Part shown: positions 31,720 through 40,082 of the stretch, one piece after another | Layout: the number at the start of each line of letters is the position of its first letter | Numbering within the stretch: position 1 is the stretch's first letter | DNA from: Bradyrhizobium cenepequi | GTDB lineage: Bacteria; Pseudomonadota; Alphaproteobacteria; Rhizobiales; Xanthobacteraceae | NCBI RefSeq assembly: GCF_020329485.1 | Contig: NZ_JAGKJI010000016.1 | Coordinates: forward strand, 1 to 64,000 | DNA: 64,000 nucleotides | Direction of reading: 5' to 3' | Notes under the pieces: generated by a model | What the model saw: only the letters and a program-made list of their open reading frames with translations | What the model was told of the DNA's origin: nothing | The model's database searches: none | Translations under genes and position numbers: made by a program

Positions 31720-32040
31720 GTGACTATCCGTGGACGGCGAAGTCGTGTGGTTCTGGCGCCCCGACGCTGGCGCTAAGTTCGCGAGCAGCAAGAGCTGCCG
31801 CGGATGACGGTGGCAAGAAAGCCCGGTCACCGGGAAGAGCACGAAGTAAGCCGTAAACCACTGCGCAGGGAAAGCCGGTGTTGCTTCGGTTGACCTGTGG
31901 TCCTACCCCCGTGCTTTTTGTTGCACGGGGCCCACGGGTGCAACCGGCACCCGGCTTTCCCTGCGCCCTCACGTCGATGAGAGGGTGGAACGAGACGCAA
32001 AGCTCGGGCGGAGCACGCCGCGAGAACGCGAACCCACATC
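31720..32040. repeat. Structured multi-hairpin repeat (long outer stem plus two inner hairpins)
   Basis: A perfect 16-bp pair, GCGCAGGGAAAGCCGG (31863-31878) and CCGGCTTTCCCTGCGC (31951-31966), encloses two more hairpins: CCCCGTGC-loop-GCACGGGG near 31907-31930 and CGGGTGC-AACCG-GCACCCG near 31935-31952. Flanking sequence (31720-31862 and 31967-32040) appears to belong to the same element, judging from my memory of similar sequence recurring in Bradyrhizobium genomes, where parts are annotated as hypothetical proteins. The element boundaries are approximate. Confidence 0.55.
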
Positions 32041-32082
32041 CTCGTGCTATTTGAAAATTGAATCATGACTCGCGACGATGTC

Positions 32083-32163
32083 GTAGGGTGAGCAAAGCGC
32101 AGCGTGCCCACCTTTCTTGCACCGTACGTGGATGGTGGGCACGCTGCGCTTTGCTCACCCTAC
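32083..32163. repeat. Perfect 30-bp inverted repeat
   Basis: The arms at 32083-32112 and 32134-32163 are exact reverse complements, starting GTAGGGTGAGCAAAGCGCAG and ending TTTGCTCACCCTAC, with a 21-nt spacer. It is related in design to the next repeat (GTAGG-TG-GCAAAGCGCAGCG versus GTAGGATGGGTAGAGCGCAG). Confidence 0.9.
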
Positions 32164-32246
32164 ACCTCTCCAACCGCTTGCTCGCGCCGCAACAACTCCC
32201 TGTGGTTATGGGTCCCTGCGTTCGCATGCGTTCGCAGGGACTACAT

Positions 32247-32332
32247 CGTAGGATGGGTAGAGCGCAGCGAAACCCATCATCGCGCGGCTTGCTCCATCGC
32301 GATGGGTTTCGCTGCGCTCTACCCATCCTACG
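32247..32332. repeat. Perfect 32-bp inverted repeat, family shared with 41826-41878
   Basis: The arms at 32247-32278 and 32301-32332 are exact reverse complements (CGTAGGATGGGTAGAGCGCA at the left, GCTCTACCCATCCTACG at the right) with a 22-nt spacer. A shortened relative sits at 41826-41878, beyond the other end of the cou locus. Confidence 0.9.
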
Positions 32333-32344
32333 AGACCTCACTCG

Positions 32345-32405
32345 TATTGACTCTCGCGCCACTCGTTATACTGTATAACTATTCTGGGAAGGAAACAAAA
32401 AGGCC
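32345..32405 (+). promoter_or_regulatory. couA promoter region with MarR-type palindrome
   Basis: A 15-nt perfect palindrome GTTATACTGTATAAC lies at 32365-32379, 26 bp before couA. A -35-like TTGACT is at 32347-32352. -10-like hexamers TATACT and TATAAC both fall inside the palindrome, so a repressor bound there would block RNA polymerase. The size and symmetry fit a MarR-family operator. The local sequence is much more AT-rich than its surroundings. Confidence 0.65.
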
Positions 32406-33209
32406 ATGGGAAACGCCGCCTCCGCCGCGCCTGACGAGCGCGCGGCGCTCTTGAAGATCGAGAACAACGGCGCGGTTCTGACCGTGGGCCTCAACCGGCC
32501 GGCCAAGCGCAATGCGCTGAACGACGGCATCATGCTGGCGATCCAGGATTGCTTTTCCGATATTCCTGACGGTGTCGGCGCCATCGTCGTCCACGGTGTT
32601 GGCGACCATTTCTCCTCCGGCCTCGATCTCTCCGAACTCTCCGAGCGCGACGCAACCGAGGGCCTCGTGCATTCGCAGATGTGGCACCGGGTATTCGACC
32701 GCATCCAGTACAGCCGCGTGCCGGTGATCGCGGCGCTGAAGGGCGCGGTGATCGGCGGCGGGCTTGAGCTTGCCTGCGCAGCGCATATCCGCGTTGCTGA
32801 ACCCTCCGCCTATTTCGCCCTACCGGAAGGCCAGCGCGGGATCTTTGTCGGCGGCGGCGGATCGGTGCGGCTGCCGCGCTTGATCGGTGTGCCCCGCATG
32901 ATCGACATGATGCTGACGGGACGGGTCTATTCCGCGACCGAAGGCGCGGCCTACGGCTTCGCGCAATATCTGACCGACGCAGGCGGCGCATTGCCGAAGG
33001 CGATCGAGCTCGCCGAGCGGATCGCCAAGAACGCGCCGTTGACCAATTTTGCCGTGCTGCAGGCGCTGCCGATGATCGCCGAAGCCAATCCGCAGACCGG
33101 GCTGTTGATGGAATCGCTGATGGCGACGGTGGCGCAGAGCGACAAGGAAGCAAAACGCCGAATCCGCGAATTTCTCGAGCACAAGACCGCAAAAGTGAAG
33201 CCGACCTGA
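32406..33209 (+). CDS. couA: Enoyl-CoA hydratase/crotonase family protein (CouA-like)
   Basis: A 267-residue crotonase-fold protein. The oxyanion-hole regions are GLNRPAKRNALND and DHFSSGLDLSEL. Both crotonase catalytic glutamates appear conserved, in GGGLELACAAHIR and YFALPEGQRGIF. Two glutamates point to ordinary hydratase chemistry on a cinnamoyl-CoA-type ester; hydratase/lyases of the feruloyl-CoA type keep only the second. It sits 1 bp before the ligase gene, as I recall for couAB of Rhodopseudomonas palustris, so p-coumaroyl-CoA hydration is the likely role. Aldehyde-releasing activity cannot be excluded. Confidence 0.85.
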   Translation: MGNAASAAPDERAALLKIENNGAVLTVGLNRPAKRNALNDGIMLAIQDCFSDIPDGVGAIVVHGVGDHFSSGLDLSELSERDATEGLVHSQMWHRVFDRIQYSRVPVIAALKGAVIGGGLELACAAHIRVAEPSAYFALPEGQRGIFVGGGGSVRLPRLIGVPRMIDMMLTGRVYSATEGAAYGFAQYLTDAGGALPKAIELAERIAKNAPLTNFAVLQALPMIAEANPQTGLLMESLMATVAQSDKEAKRRIREFLEHKTAKVKPT

Positions 33210-33210
33210 G

Positions 33211-35094
33211 ATGAGCGCGAGCGCAGAGATGTCAGCGTCAGTCAAAGATGCCACCGCGCATCCGCTGCGCGCGATATCGTTCGGCAATCCCGAGGTCGCG
33301 ATCGAGCGGCGCGACGATGGCACGATCTATCTTCGGCCACGAAGCAAGCTGCTCGATTATCCCCAGCGCATCACCGATCGGCTGCATCATTGGGCCGCTG
33401 TCGCGCCCAACCGCGTCTTCATGGCGGAGCGGGCAGCAGGCGGCGCCTGGCGGGAAGTTACCTACGCTGAGCTGCTCGATGCTGCGAGGCATATCGCCTC
33501 GGCGCTGATCGCGCGCGGGCTGTCGGCGGAAAAGCCGCTTGTGATCCTCTCCGGCAATTCGATCGATCACGCGCTGCTCGCGTTCGGCGCGCTCTATGCC
33601 GGGGTGCCGTTCTGCCCGGTATCGCCGGCCTATTCGCTGGTATCGCGCGATTTCGGCAAGCTCGGTTTTGTCATCAAGCTGCTGACGCCCGGCCTGGTCT
33701 TTGCCGATGACGCCGACAAGTTCGCCGAAGCACTATCCGCCAATGTTTCACAAGAGGCCGAGATCGTCGCCTCGCGCGGCGACCTTCCCGGCCGCGCTGT
33801 GACGAGACTTTCTGAATTGCTGGCAACGCCGGAGCATCCGCTTCTCGACGCCACGCACGAGGCCGTCGCACCAGACACGATCGCGAAATTCCTCTTGACC
33901 TCGGGCTCGACCGGCAATCCCAAGGCGGTCATCAACACCCAGCGCATGCTCTGCGCCAATCAGGTGATGCTGCGCGAGACGCTGGCGTTCCTGAAGGACG
34001 AGCCGCCGGTGATTGTGGACTGGCTGCCCTGGAATCACACCTTTGGCGGCAACCATAATGTCGGGCTGACGCTGTTCAACGGCGGCTCGATGTATCTCGA
34101 CGAGGGCAAGCCGATGCCCGGCGGCATCGAAGACACCGTGACGAACCTCCGCGAGATTTCGCCGACGGTCTATTTCAACGTGCCCAAAGGCTATGAATCG
34201 CTGCTGCCTTATCTGCGCGACGATTCTGGCCTGCGCGCGAAATTCTTCGGCCGCCTGCACGCGATGTTCTTCTCCGGCGCGGCGCTGTCGCCCTATGTCT
34301 GGAACAGCCTCGACGAGCTTGCGGTGCGCGAGACCGGTTTTCGCGTGCCGATGCTGACTGGGCTGGGTGCCACCGAGACTGCGCCGTTCTTCATGTCGGT
34401 GCGGCCGGATACCAGCCGCTCCGGCCATGTCGGCCTTCCCGTGCTTGGCAACGAAGCCAAGCTGCTGCCGAACAACGGCAAGCTCGAAGTGCGCGCCAGG
34501 GGACCGAACGTCACGCCGGGCTATTGGCGCCAGCCGGAACTGACCGCCGCGGCGTTTGACGAAGAGGGCTTCTACAAGTTCGGCGATGCGCTGAAGCCGG
34601 CCAAAGCAGACGATCTCGACGCCGGGTTCGATTTCGATGGGCGCATCGCCGAGGATTTCAAGCTCGCCAGCGGCACCTGGGTCAGCGTCGGCCCGCTCCG
34701 CGCACGCTTTATCGCCACCTGCGCGCCGCTGGTGCGCGACGTCGTCATCGCCGGCATCAACCGCGACGAGATTTCCGCCATCGTGATCCTGGATCTCGAC
34801 GGCTGCCGCGTCGTCAACCCGGCGCTGTCGGCCAATGATATCGCAGCGGCCGCGGCCGATCCCTCCGTTCGTGCCGCTTTTCGCGAGCGCTTCGCGCGCT
34901 TCCTGGCCAGCGCCACCGGGTCGTCGACCCGGATCACACGCGCGATCCTGCTCGATGCGCCGCTCTCGATCGATCGCGGCGAGGTCACCGACAAGGGCTC
35001 GATCAACCAGCGCGCGGTGCTCGAATATCGCGCGGCGCTGATCGAGACGCTATATACCGAAGCGCCGCCCGCGCACGTCATCACATTGAGCTGA
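33211..35094 (+). CDS. couB: Feruloyl/p-coumaroyl-CoA synthetase (CouB-like)
   Basis: A 627-residue AMP-forming acyl-CoA synthetase of the feruloyl-CoA synthase type. It should activate a hydroxycinnamic acid with ATP and CoA. The P-loop motif FLLTSGSTGNPKAVIN lies near residue 230, the A5-like motif GLGATETAPF near 385, and GYWRQPELTAAAFDEEGFYK marks the hinge approach. The N-terminus (AISFGNPEVAIERRDDGTIY) and the atypical C-terminal part are characteristic of this group, longer than ordinary fatty acyl-CoA ligases. It begins 1 bp after couA. Substrate choice between p-coumarate, ferulate and caffeate is not readable. Confidence 0.87.
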   Translation: MSASAEMSASVKDATAHPLRAISFGNPEVAIERRDDGTIYLRPRSKLLDYPQRITDRLHHWAAVAPNRVFMAERAAGGAWREVTYAELLDAARHIASALIARGLSAEKPLVILSGNSIDHALLAFGALYAGVPFCPVSPAYSLVSRDFGKLGFVIKLLTPGLVFADDADKFAEALSANVSQEAEIVASRGDLPGRAVTRLSELLATPEHPLLDATHEAVAPDTIAKFLLTSGSTGNPKAVINTQRMLCANQVMLRETLAFLKDEPPVIVDWLPWNHTFGGNHNVGLTLFNGGSMYLDEGKPMPGGIEDTVTNLREISPTVYFNVPKGYESLLPYLRDDSGLRAKFFGRLHAMFFSGAALSPYVWNSLDELAVRETGFRVPMLTGLGATETAPFFMSVRPDTSRSGHVGLPVLGNEAKLLPNNGKLEVRARGPNVTPGYWRQPELTAAAFDEEGFYKFGDALKPAKADDLDAGFDFDGRIAEDFKLASGTWVSVGPLRARFIATCAPLVRDVVIAGINRDEISAIVILDLDGCRVVNPALSANDIAAAAADPSVRAAFRERFARFLASATGSSTRITRAILLDAPLSIDRGEVTDKGSINQRAVLEYRAALIETLYTEAPPAHVITLS

Positions 35095-35114
35095 ATTCTG
35101 TAAAGGAGAAGACC

Positions 35115-35876
35115 ATGCAGTTGAAGGATCAGGCCGCCATCGTCACCGGTGGCGCATCGGGACTGGGCGCCGCGACCGCGCGCCGGCTCGCCGCGCAGGG
35201 CGCCAAGGTTGCAGTATGCGACCTCAACGCAAAGCTCGCCGAAACCGTCGCAGCCGAGATCGGCGGCGTTGCCGTGATCTGCGACGTGTCGGATGCTGCC
35301 TCCGCCGAAGCCGCGGTCGCGCAGGCTGCGAAAGCGCATGGCCCGGCGCGCATCCTAATCAACTGCGCCGGCATCGGCGTGGCAAAGCGCGTGATCGGGC
35401 GCGACGGTCCGATGCCGCTCGGTGATTTCGACAAGGTGGTCAAGGTCAACCTGCTCGGCTCCTTCAACATGCTGAGGCTTGCGACCGCGGCGATGTCGAA
35501 GCTGGAGCCGCTACCAACCGGCGAACGCGGCGTCGTGATCTCGACCGCGTCGATCGCCGCCTATGACGGCCAGATCGGCCAGGCCGCCTATTCGGCTTCC
35601 AAGGGCGGCATCGTCGGCATGACACTGCCGATTGCGCGCGAGCTCGCGCAGTTCGGCATCCGTGTACTGGCGATCGCGCCCGGCTTGTTCCTGACACCGC
35701 TGCTTGCGGGCCTGCCGCAGGAGGCACAGGACTCGCTCGCCGCCTCGATCCCGTTCCCGCACCGGCTCGGCGACGCGGGCGAGTTCGCCTCGCTGGCACT
35801 GCACATGATCGACAACCCCTACCTCAACGGCGAGGTGGTGCGGCTCGATGCCGCGCTTCGCATGGCGCCGCGCTGA
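35115..35876 (+). CDS. SDR dehydrogenase, 3-hydroxyacyl-CoA type (HSD10-like)
   Basis: A 253-residue short-chain dehydrogenase. The NAD site is IVTGGASGLGAATARRLA with Asp in VAVCDLN. The active site has Ser in ISTASIAAYDG and the YSASKGG Tyr/Lys motif. The overall sequence (INCAGIGVAKRVIGRDGPMP, IAPGLFLTPLLAGLP) is of the HSD10 / 3-hydroxyacyl-CoA dehydrogenase type. An AAGGAG Shine-Dalgarno precedes it, 20 bp after couB. In context it would oxidise the beta-hydroxyacyl-CoA formed by CouA to the beta-keto ester. Confidence 0.9.
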   Translation: MQLKDQAAIVTGGASGLGAATARRLAAQGAKVAVCDLNAKLAETVAAEIGGVAVICDVSDAASAEAAVAQAAKAHGPARILINCAGIGVAKRVIGRDGPMPLGDFDKVVKVNLLGSFNMLRLATAAMSKLEPLPTGERGVVISTASIAAYDGQIGQAAYSASKGGIVGMTLPIARELAQFGIRVLAIAPGLFLTPLLAGLPQEAQDSLAASIPFPHRLGDAGEFASLALHMIDNPYLNGEVVRLDAALRMAPR

Positions 35877-35886
35877 GGTCCGGCGC

Positions 35887-36306
35887 ATGTTCGTGCACCG
35901 GCGCGATGTGCAGATTCAGTGGGGCGATTGCGACCCCGCCAACATCGTCTACTACCCGCGCTATTTCGCGATGTTCGACGATTCGACCTCGATCATGTTC
36001 GAAGCGGCCGGCTTCTCGAAACAGGACATCATCCGCAACTATGGCCTCGTCGGCATTCCCATGGTCGACACGCGGGCGAAGTTCTACATCCCCTCGACCC
36101 ATGGCGACTGGATTACAATTGAAACGCGGGTGGAGAGCATCAAGCGCTCGAGTTTCGAAGTGACGCACAAGGTGTTCAAGGGCGAGGCGCTGGCGATCGA
36201 AGCGTTCGAGACCCGCGTCCTCGTCGGCCGTGATCCGAACGATCCCTCAAAATTGAGGTCGGCGCCGTTTCCGCAGGAGATCATCGACCGCTTCATGAAA
36301 GGCTGA
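35887..36306 (+). CDS. Acyl-CoA thioesterase, 4-hydroxybenzoyl-CoA thioesterase family
   Basis: A 139-residue hot-dog fold thioesterase. The family signature is at the N-terminus: VQIQWGDCDPANIVYYPRYF, with the catalytic Asp in DCDPANIVYYP. The start is the ATG giving MFVHRRDVQIQ, preceded by GAGG and 10 bp after the SDR stop. 4HBT enzymes hydrolyse aromatic CoA esters, so here it would release 4-hydroxybenzoate or a related acid from the shortened CoA ester, closing the cou pathway. It could alternatively act on a dead-end CoA ester. Confidence 0.9.
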   Translation: MFVHRRDVQIQWGDCDPANIVYYPRYFAMFDDSTSIMFEAAGFSKQDIIRNYGLVGIPMVDTRAKFYIPSTHGDWITIETRVESIKRSSFEVTHKVFKGEALAIEAFETRVLVGRDPNDPSKLRSAPFPQEIIDRFMKG

Positions 36307-36401
36307 TTTGAGTGCCGCTGCCTTATTGATCTAAAGAAGGGCCCGGCTCGGTTTTGCGATACTGCTTTAGACAACCAAGAATACTTCCAAGGGAGGAATG
36401 A

Positions 36402-37553
36402 ATGAGGAAGGCTTATCTCGCCGCCGCTGCGCTGGGTGCGGCGCTGGCACTGCCCGGCTCACCGGCGTCCGCGCAGACCAACGAGATCGTCATCGGCATC
36501 TCGATCTCGACCACCGGGCCCGCCGCAGCGCTCGGCATCCCCGAGCGTAACTCGCTCGACTTCGTGCCGAAGGAGATCGGCGGCGTGCCGCTCAAGGTGA
36601 TCGTGCTGGATGACGGCGGCGACCCGACGGCGGCCACCACCAATGCGCGGCGCTTCGTCACGGAATCGAAGGCCGACATCATCATGGGCTCCTCCACCAC
36701 GCCGCCCTCGATCGCAGTCTCCACCGTCGCCAACGAGGCCGGCATCCCGCATTTCGGACTGGCGCCGTTTCCGATCAACGAGGCCCGCACAAAATGGTCG
36801 GTCGACATGCCGCAGTCGATCCCGATCATGGGCAAGGTCTTGTACGAGCACATGAAGGCGCACGGCATCAAGACCGTCGGCTATATCGGCTATTCCGATT
36901 CCTACGGCGATCTCTGGTTCAACGACTTCAAGACCCAGGCGGTGCCGATGGGCCTGCAGATGATCGATGAGGAGCGCTTTGCCCGGCCCGATACCTCGGT
37001 TGCAGGCCAGGTGCTGAAGCTCGTCGCCGCCAATCCCGACGCGATCCTGGTTGGCGCCTCCGGCACCGCGGCGGCGCTGCCTCAGACCACGCTGCGCGAG
37101 CGTGGCTACAAGGGCCTGATCTACCAGACCCACGGTGCCGCCAGCATGGATTTCATCCGCATCGCGGGCACTGCAGCCGAGGGCGTCATCATGGCATCGG
37201 GCCCGGTGATGTCGCCGGAGAGCCAGCCGGACAGCGCGCTGACCAAGAAGCCGGGGCTCGCGCTCAATGCCGCCTATGAAGCGAAATATGGCCCCAACAG
37301 CCGCAGCCAGTTTGCAGGCCACTCCTACGACGCCTTCGAAGTGCTGAAGCGCGTGATCCCGGTCGCATTGAAGGCCGGCAAGCCCGGCACGCCGGAGTTT
37401 CGCGAAGGCATCCGCCAGGCGTTCATCAGCGAGAAGGAAATCGTCGCGAGCCAAGGCGTCTACAACTGGACTGAAAAGGATCGCTACGGCCTCGACGACC
37501 GCTCGCGGATCCTGCTCACGGTGAAGGACGGGAAATACGTCCTGGCGATGTGA
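36402..37553 (+). CDS. couP: ABC transporter substrate-binding protein (CouP-like)
   Basis: A 383-residue type I periplasmic binding protein of the Leu/Ile/Val class. A signal peptide of about 24 residues (AAALGAALALPGSPASAQ) is followed by NEIVIGISISTTGPAAALGI. The binding region includes DIIMGSSTTPPSIAVSTVAN. It has a good GGGAGGA Shine-Dalgarno and ends the plus-strand cou operon. Its permeases and ATPases lie convergently just downstream. By position it corresponds to CouP, the lignin-monomer receptor I recall from Rhodopseudomonas palustris, so p-coumarate, ferulate or related acids are the expected ligands. Confidence 0.87.
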   Translation: MRKAYLAAAALGAALALPGSPASAQTNEIVIGISISTTGPAAALGIPERNSLDFVPKEIGGVPLKVIVLDDGGDPTAATTNARRFVTESKADIIMGSSTTPPSIAVSTVANEAGIPHFGLAPFPINEARTKWSVDMPQSIPIMGKVLYEHMKAHGIKTVGYIGYSDSYGDLWFNDFKTQAVPMGLQMIDEERFARPDTSVAGQVLKLVAANPDAILVGASGTAAALPQTTLRERGYKGLIYQTHGAASMDFIRIAGTAAEGVIMASGPVMSPESQPDSALTKKPGLALNAAYEAKYGPNSRSQFAGHSYDAFEVLKRVIPVALKAGKPGTPEFREGIRQAFISEKEIVASQGVYNWTEKDRYGLDDRSRILLTVKDGKYVLAM

Positions 37554-37575
37554 CGATATCAGGCGGGAGCGTGGA

Positions 37576-38307
37576 TCAAACCGCGCTCTCGCCTTCATGC
37601 TGGAAGCCAAGATAGCTCGCGGCGACGCGCTGGTTGTTGGCGATATCGCCGGCGGCTCCGCTGAGCACGAACTCACCGAGCTCCATCACATAGGCGCGGT
37701 CGGCGATCCGCAACGCGGCCTGGGCGTTCTGCTCGACCAGCAGCACCGACACGCCGGCAGCGCGAAGCTCGCCGATGGTGCGGAAGATGTCGGCGACGAT
37801 GATCGGCGCCAGCCCGAGGCTCGGCTCGTCCAGCATCAGAAGCTTCGGTGCGCCCATCAGCGCGCGCCCCATCGCCAGCATCTGCTGCTCGCCCCCGGAA
37901 AGCGTGCCGGCGAGCTGCTTGCGCCGCTCCTTCAGCCGCGGAAACAGGCTGTAAACGCGCTCGAACGAATTTGCCGCAGTCGCCTTCGGAATCCGGAACG
38001 CGCCGAGCTGCAGATTGTCCTCGACATTCATGGTCGCGAACAATTCGCGGTGCTCCGGCACGAGGCAGAGGCCCGCTGCGACGCGGTCCTCGATGTCGAG
38101 CGCCGCCATGTCCTGGCCGGCGAAGTCGGTGCGGCCTTTCAGCGGCAGGATGCCCATCACGGCATTGAGCAGCGTGGTCTTGCCGGCCCCGTTGGCGCCG
38201 ATGATGGTCACGATCTCGTTCTCATTGACCTCGAGCGAGACGCCTCTGATAGCCTCGACCTTGCCGTAGGCGATATGGACGTCGGAGACCGATAGCAATG
38301 CACTCAT
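37576..38307 (-). CDS. ABC transporter ATP-binding protein, LivF type (cou locus)
   Basis: A 243-residue ATPase of the LivF class: Walker A IGANGAGKTTLLNAVMG, signature TLSGGEQQMLAMGRAL, Walker B LLMLDEPSLGLAP and the LivF-specific LVEQNAQAALRIADRAYVME. It is the last gene of the minus-strand cou transporter operon and overlaps the fused permease-ATPase gene by 4 bp. It ends 22 bp from the convergent couP stop. It would pair with the LivG half of the fused protein. Confidence 0.92.
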   Translation of the reverse strand: MSALLSVSDVHIAYGKVEAIRGVSLEVNENEIVTIIGANGAGKTTLLNAVMGILPLKGRTDFAGQDMAALDIEDRVAAGLCLVPEHRELFATMNVEDNLQLGAFRIPKATAANSFERVYSLFPRLKERRKQLAGTLSGGEQQMLAMGRALMGAPKLLMLDEPSLGLAPIIVADIFRTIGELRAAGVSVLLVEQNAQAALRIADRAYVMELGEFVLSGAAGDIANNQRVAASYLGFQHEGESAV

Positions 38308-40082
38308 GCCGCGGCTCCGAGATAGGCCTTGATGACCTCGGGGTTCTTCTTGATCGCCGCCGGCGCGCCTTCGGCGATCTTGGTGCCGAAATCGAGCACG
38401 ACGATGCGGTCGGCGAGGTCCATCACGAAACCCATGTCGTGCTCGACCAGCAGCACCGACATGCCGCCGTCGCGCAGCTGCCGAAGCAGCGCCGCGAGCC
38501 GCTGCTTCTCCATGTGTCGCAGGCCGGCGGCAGGCTCATCGAGCAAGAGCAGCATCGGATCGACGCAGAGCGCGCGAGCGATCTCGACGATGCGCTGCTG
38601 GCCCAGCGAGAGCGAGCCCGCGAGCTGATCGATCTGGTCGGTGAGCCCGACGCGCTCGATCTGCCGTGCTGCTTCTGCGAGCAGTCTGGCCTCATCTCCG
38701 CGGTCGAGTCGGAACATGCTGGCGACCGCGCCGGAATGCCCGCGCAAATGCGCGCCGATCGCGACATTCTCCAGCACGGTCATGTCGGGCACCAGCTTGA
38801 CGTGCTGGAAGGTACGGGCTACGCCGAGCTTCACCACCTCCTGCGGCGGAGCGTTCTCGACCTTTCTGCCGAGCACGGAGATGGCGCCGCTGGTCGCGGT
38901 CAATACGCCCGTGATCAGGTTGAAGGTCGTGCTCTTGCCGGCGCCGTTGGGACCGATCAGCGCCACGATCTCGCGGGCCTTGACGTCGAAGCTGACGTCG
39001 TTGACCGCGGTGACGCCGCCGAATTGCTTACGCGCCTTGTCGAGCTGCAGGAGCACGGCAGAGGTCGTCGGCGCGCCCTCGCGGGCCGGCAGCGTCAGCG
39101 AGGTGTCCGGCGTCTTGCGGGCTGCCTTGAACGGCAGCCGCGCCATCAGCCATGGCCAGACGCCGGATGGCGCGAGTTGCAGCAGCATCACCAGGAGGAT
39201 GCCGAACACGATTGTCTCGAGCTGGCTCTGGCCGCCGAAGATGTAGGGCAGATAGCTCTGCAGCACTTCCTTCAGGATCGCGACGATGCCGGCACCGAGC
39301 ACCGCACCCCAGACATAGCCGGCGCCGCCGACCACGGCGATGAAGAGATATTCGATGCCCGCCTGCGGGCCGAACGGCGTCGGGTTGGCGGCACGCTGGA
39401 AATGCGCATAGAGCCAGCCGGAGAGGCCTGCCAGCACCGCAGCGTAGATGAACACGAGAAGCTTGGCGCGCGGCGTTTGCACGCCGAAGGCTTCGGCCGC
39501 GATATGGCCGCGGCGCAGCGCGCGGATGGCGCGGCCGGTGCGCGAGTCCAAGAGGTTCATCGTCAGCACCGCCGCGATCAGGACCGCGATCCAGATCGCG
39601 TAGTAGATCGCGCCGGGGCTCAGCATCTTGTAGGAGCCGATCGCAAGCGGGGGGATGCCGGAGATGCCGTCATTGCGGCCGAGGAATTCGAGCTTGCTGA
39701 AGAGATAGAACAGGCCGATGCCCCAGGCGATGGTGCCGAGCGGCAAATAGTGGCCGGACAGCCGCACCGTGACGATGCCGAGCAGCACCGCGGCGATGCC
39801 GCTGACCAGGAGCGAGGCCGGCAGCGTCAGCCAGGGCGAGACACCGTAAGCGGTCGTCAGCACCGCCGTGGTGTAGGCGCCGAAGCCGCAGAACGCCGCC
39901 TGCCCGAACGAGGTGAGGCCGCCGACGCCGGTGAGCAGCACCAGCCCCATCGCCACCAGCGCAGCGAGGCCGATATTGTCGAGCAGCACGATCCAGAATG
40001 GCGGGATGCCCGGCACCATCGGGATCAGCGCCATCACGAGAGCGAAGATGATGAAGGGCAGTCGCTGCGTCATCGCGCTCAA
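38304..40082 (-). CDS. Fused ABC permease (LivM-type) and ATP-binding protein (LivG-type)
   Basis: A 592-residue fusion. Residues about 1-325 are a LivM-like permease (IGLAALVAMGLVLLTGVGGL, TSFGQAAFCGFGAYTTAVL, RRGHIAAEAFGVQTPRAKLL). After a linker, residues about 345-590 are a LivG-type ATPase with Walker A GPNGAGKSTTFNLITG, signature GSLSLGQQRIVEIARAL and Walker B LLLLDEPAAGL. The fusion fixes permease and ATPase together, while LivH and LivF stay separate. It overlaps both neighbours by 4 bp. No frameshift or stop separates the halves, so the fusion looks genuine. Confidence 0.93.
   Translation of the reverse strand: MSAMTQRLPFIIFALVMALIPMVPGIPPFWIVLLDNIGLAALVAMGLVLLTGVGGLTSFGQAAFCGFGAYTTAVLTTAYGVSPWLTLPASLLVSGIAAVLLGIVTVRLSGHYLPLGTIAWGIGLFYLFSKLEFLGRNDGISGIPPLAIGSYKMLSPGAIYYAIWIAVLIAAVLTMNLLDSRTGRAIRALRRGHIAAEAFGVQTPRAKLLVFIYAAVLAGLSGWLYAHFQRAANPTPFGPQAGIEYLFIAVVGGAGYVWGAVLGAGIVAILKEVLQSYLPYIFGGQSQLETIVFGILLVMLLQLAPSGVWPWLMARLPFKAARKTPDTSLTLPAREGAPTTSAVLLQLDKARKQFGGVTAVNDVSFDVKAREIVALIGPNGAGKSTTFNLITGVLTATSGAISVLGRKVENAPPQEVVKLGVARTFQHVKLVPDMTVLENVAIGAHLRGHSGAVASMFRLDRGDEARLLAEAARQIERVGLTDQIDQLAGSLSLGQQRIVEIARALCVDPMLLLLDEPAAGLRHMEKQRLAALLRQLRDGGMSVLLVEHDMGFVMDLADRIVVLDFGTKIAEGAPAAIKKNPEVIKAYLGAAA

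Larger units (their letters stand above)
31374..32405. other. 1-kb non-coding repeat cluster between metH and couA
   Basis: I find no credible gene here. The stretch is made of stacked dispersed repeats: a CGTCATTC-bounded element at 31395-31518, a structured multi-hairpin element at about 31720-32040, a 30-bp perfect inverted repeat at 32083-32163 and a 32-bp perfect inverted repeat at 32247-32332. The couA control region follows at 32345-32405. Short frames within it are by-products of the repeats. Confidence 0.75.

Noticed and set aside
32083..32332. The long inverted repeats as IS ends
   Set aside because: The spacers are only about 20 bp and there is no transposase between the arms, so they are palindromic repeats rather than insertion-sequence termini.
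31724..32378. Several short frames in the repeat cluster (for example 31724-31972 minus and 32058-32378 plus)
   Set aside because: They follow the palindromes, so both strands give similar frames. They are better explained as repeat sequence than as proteins.
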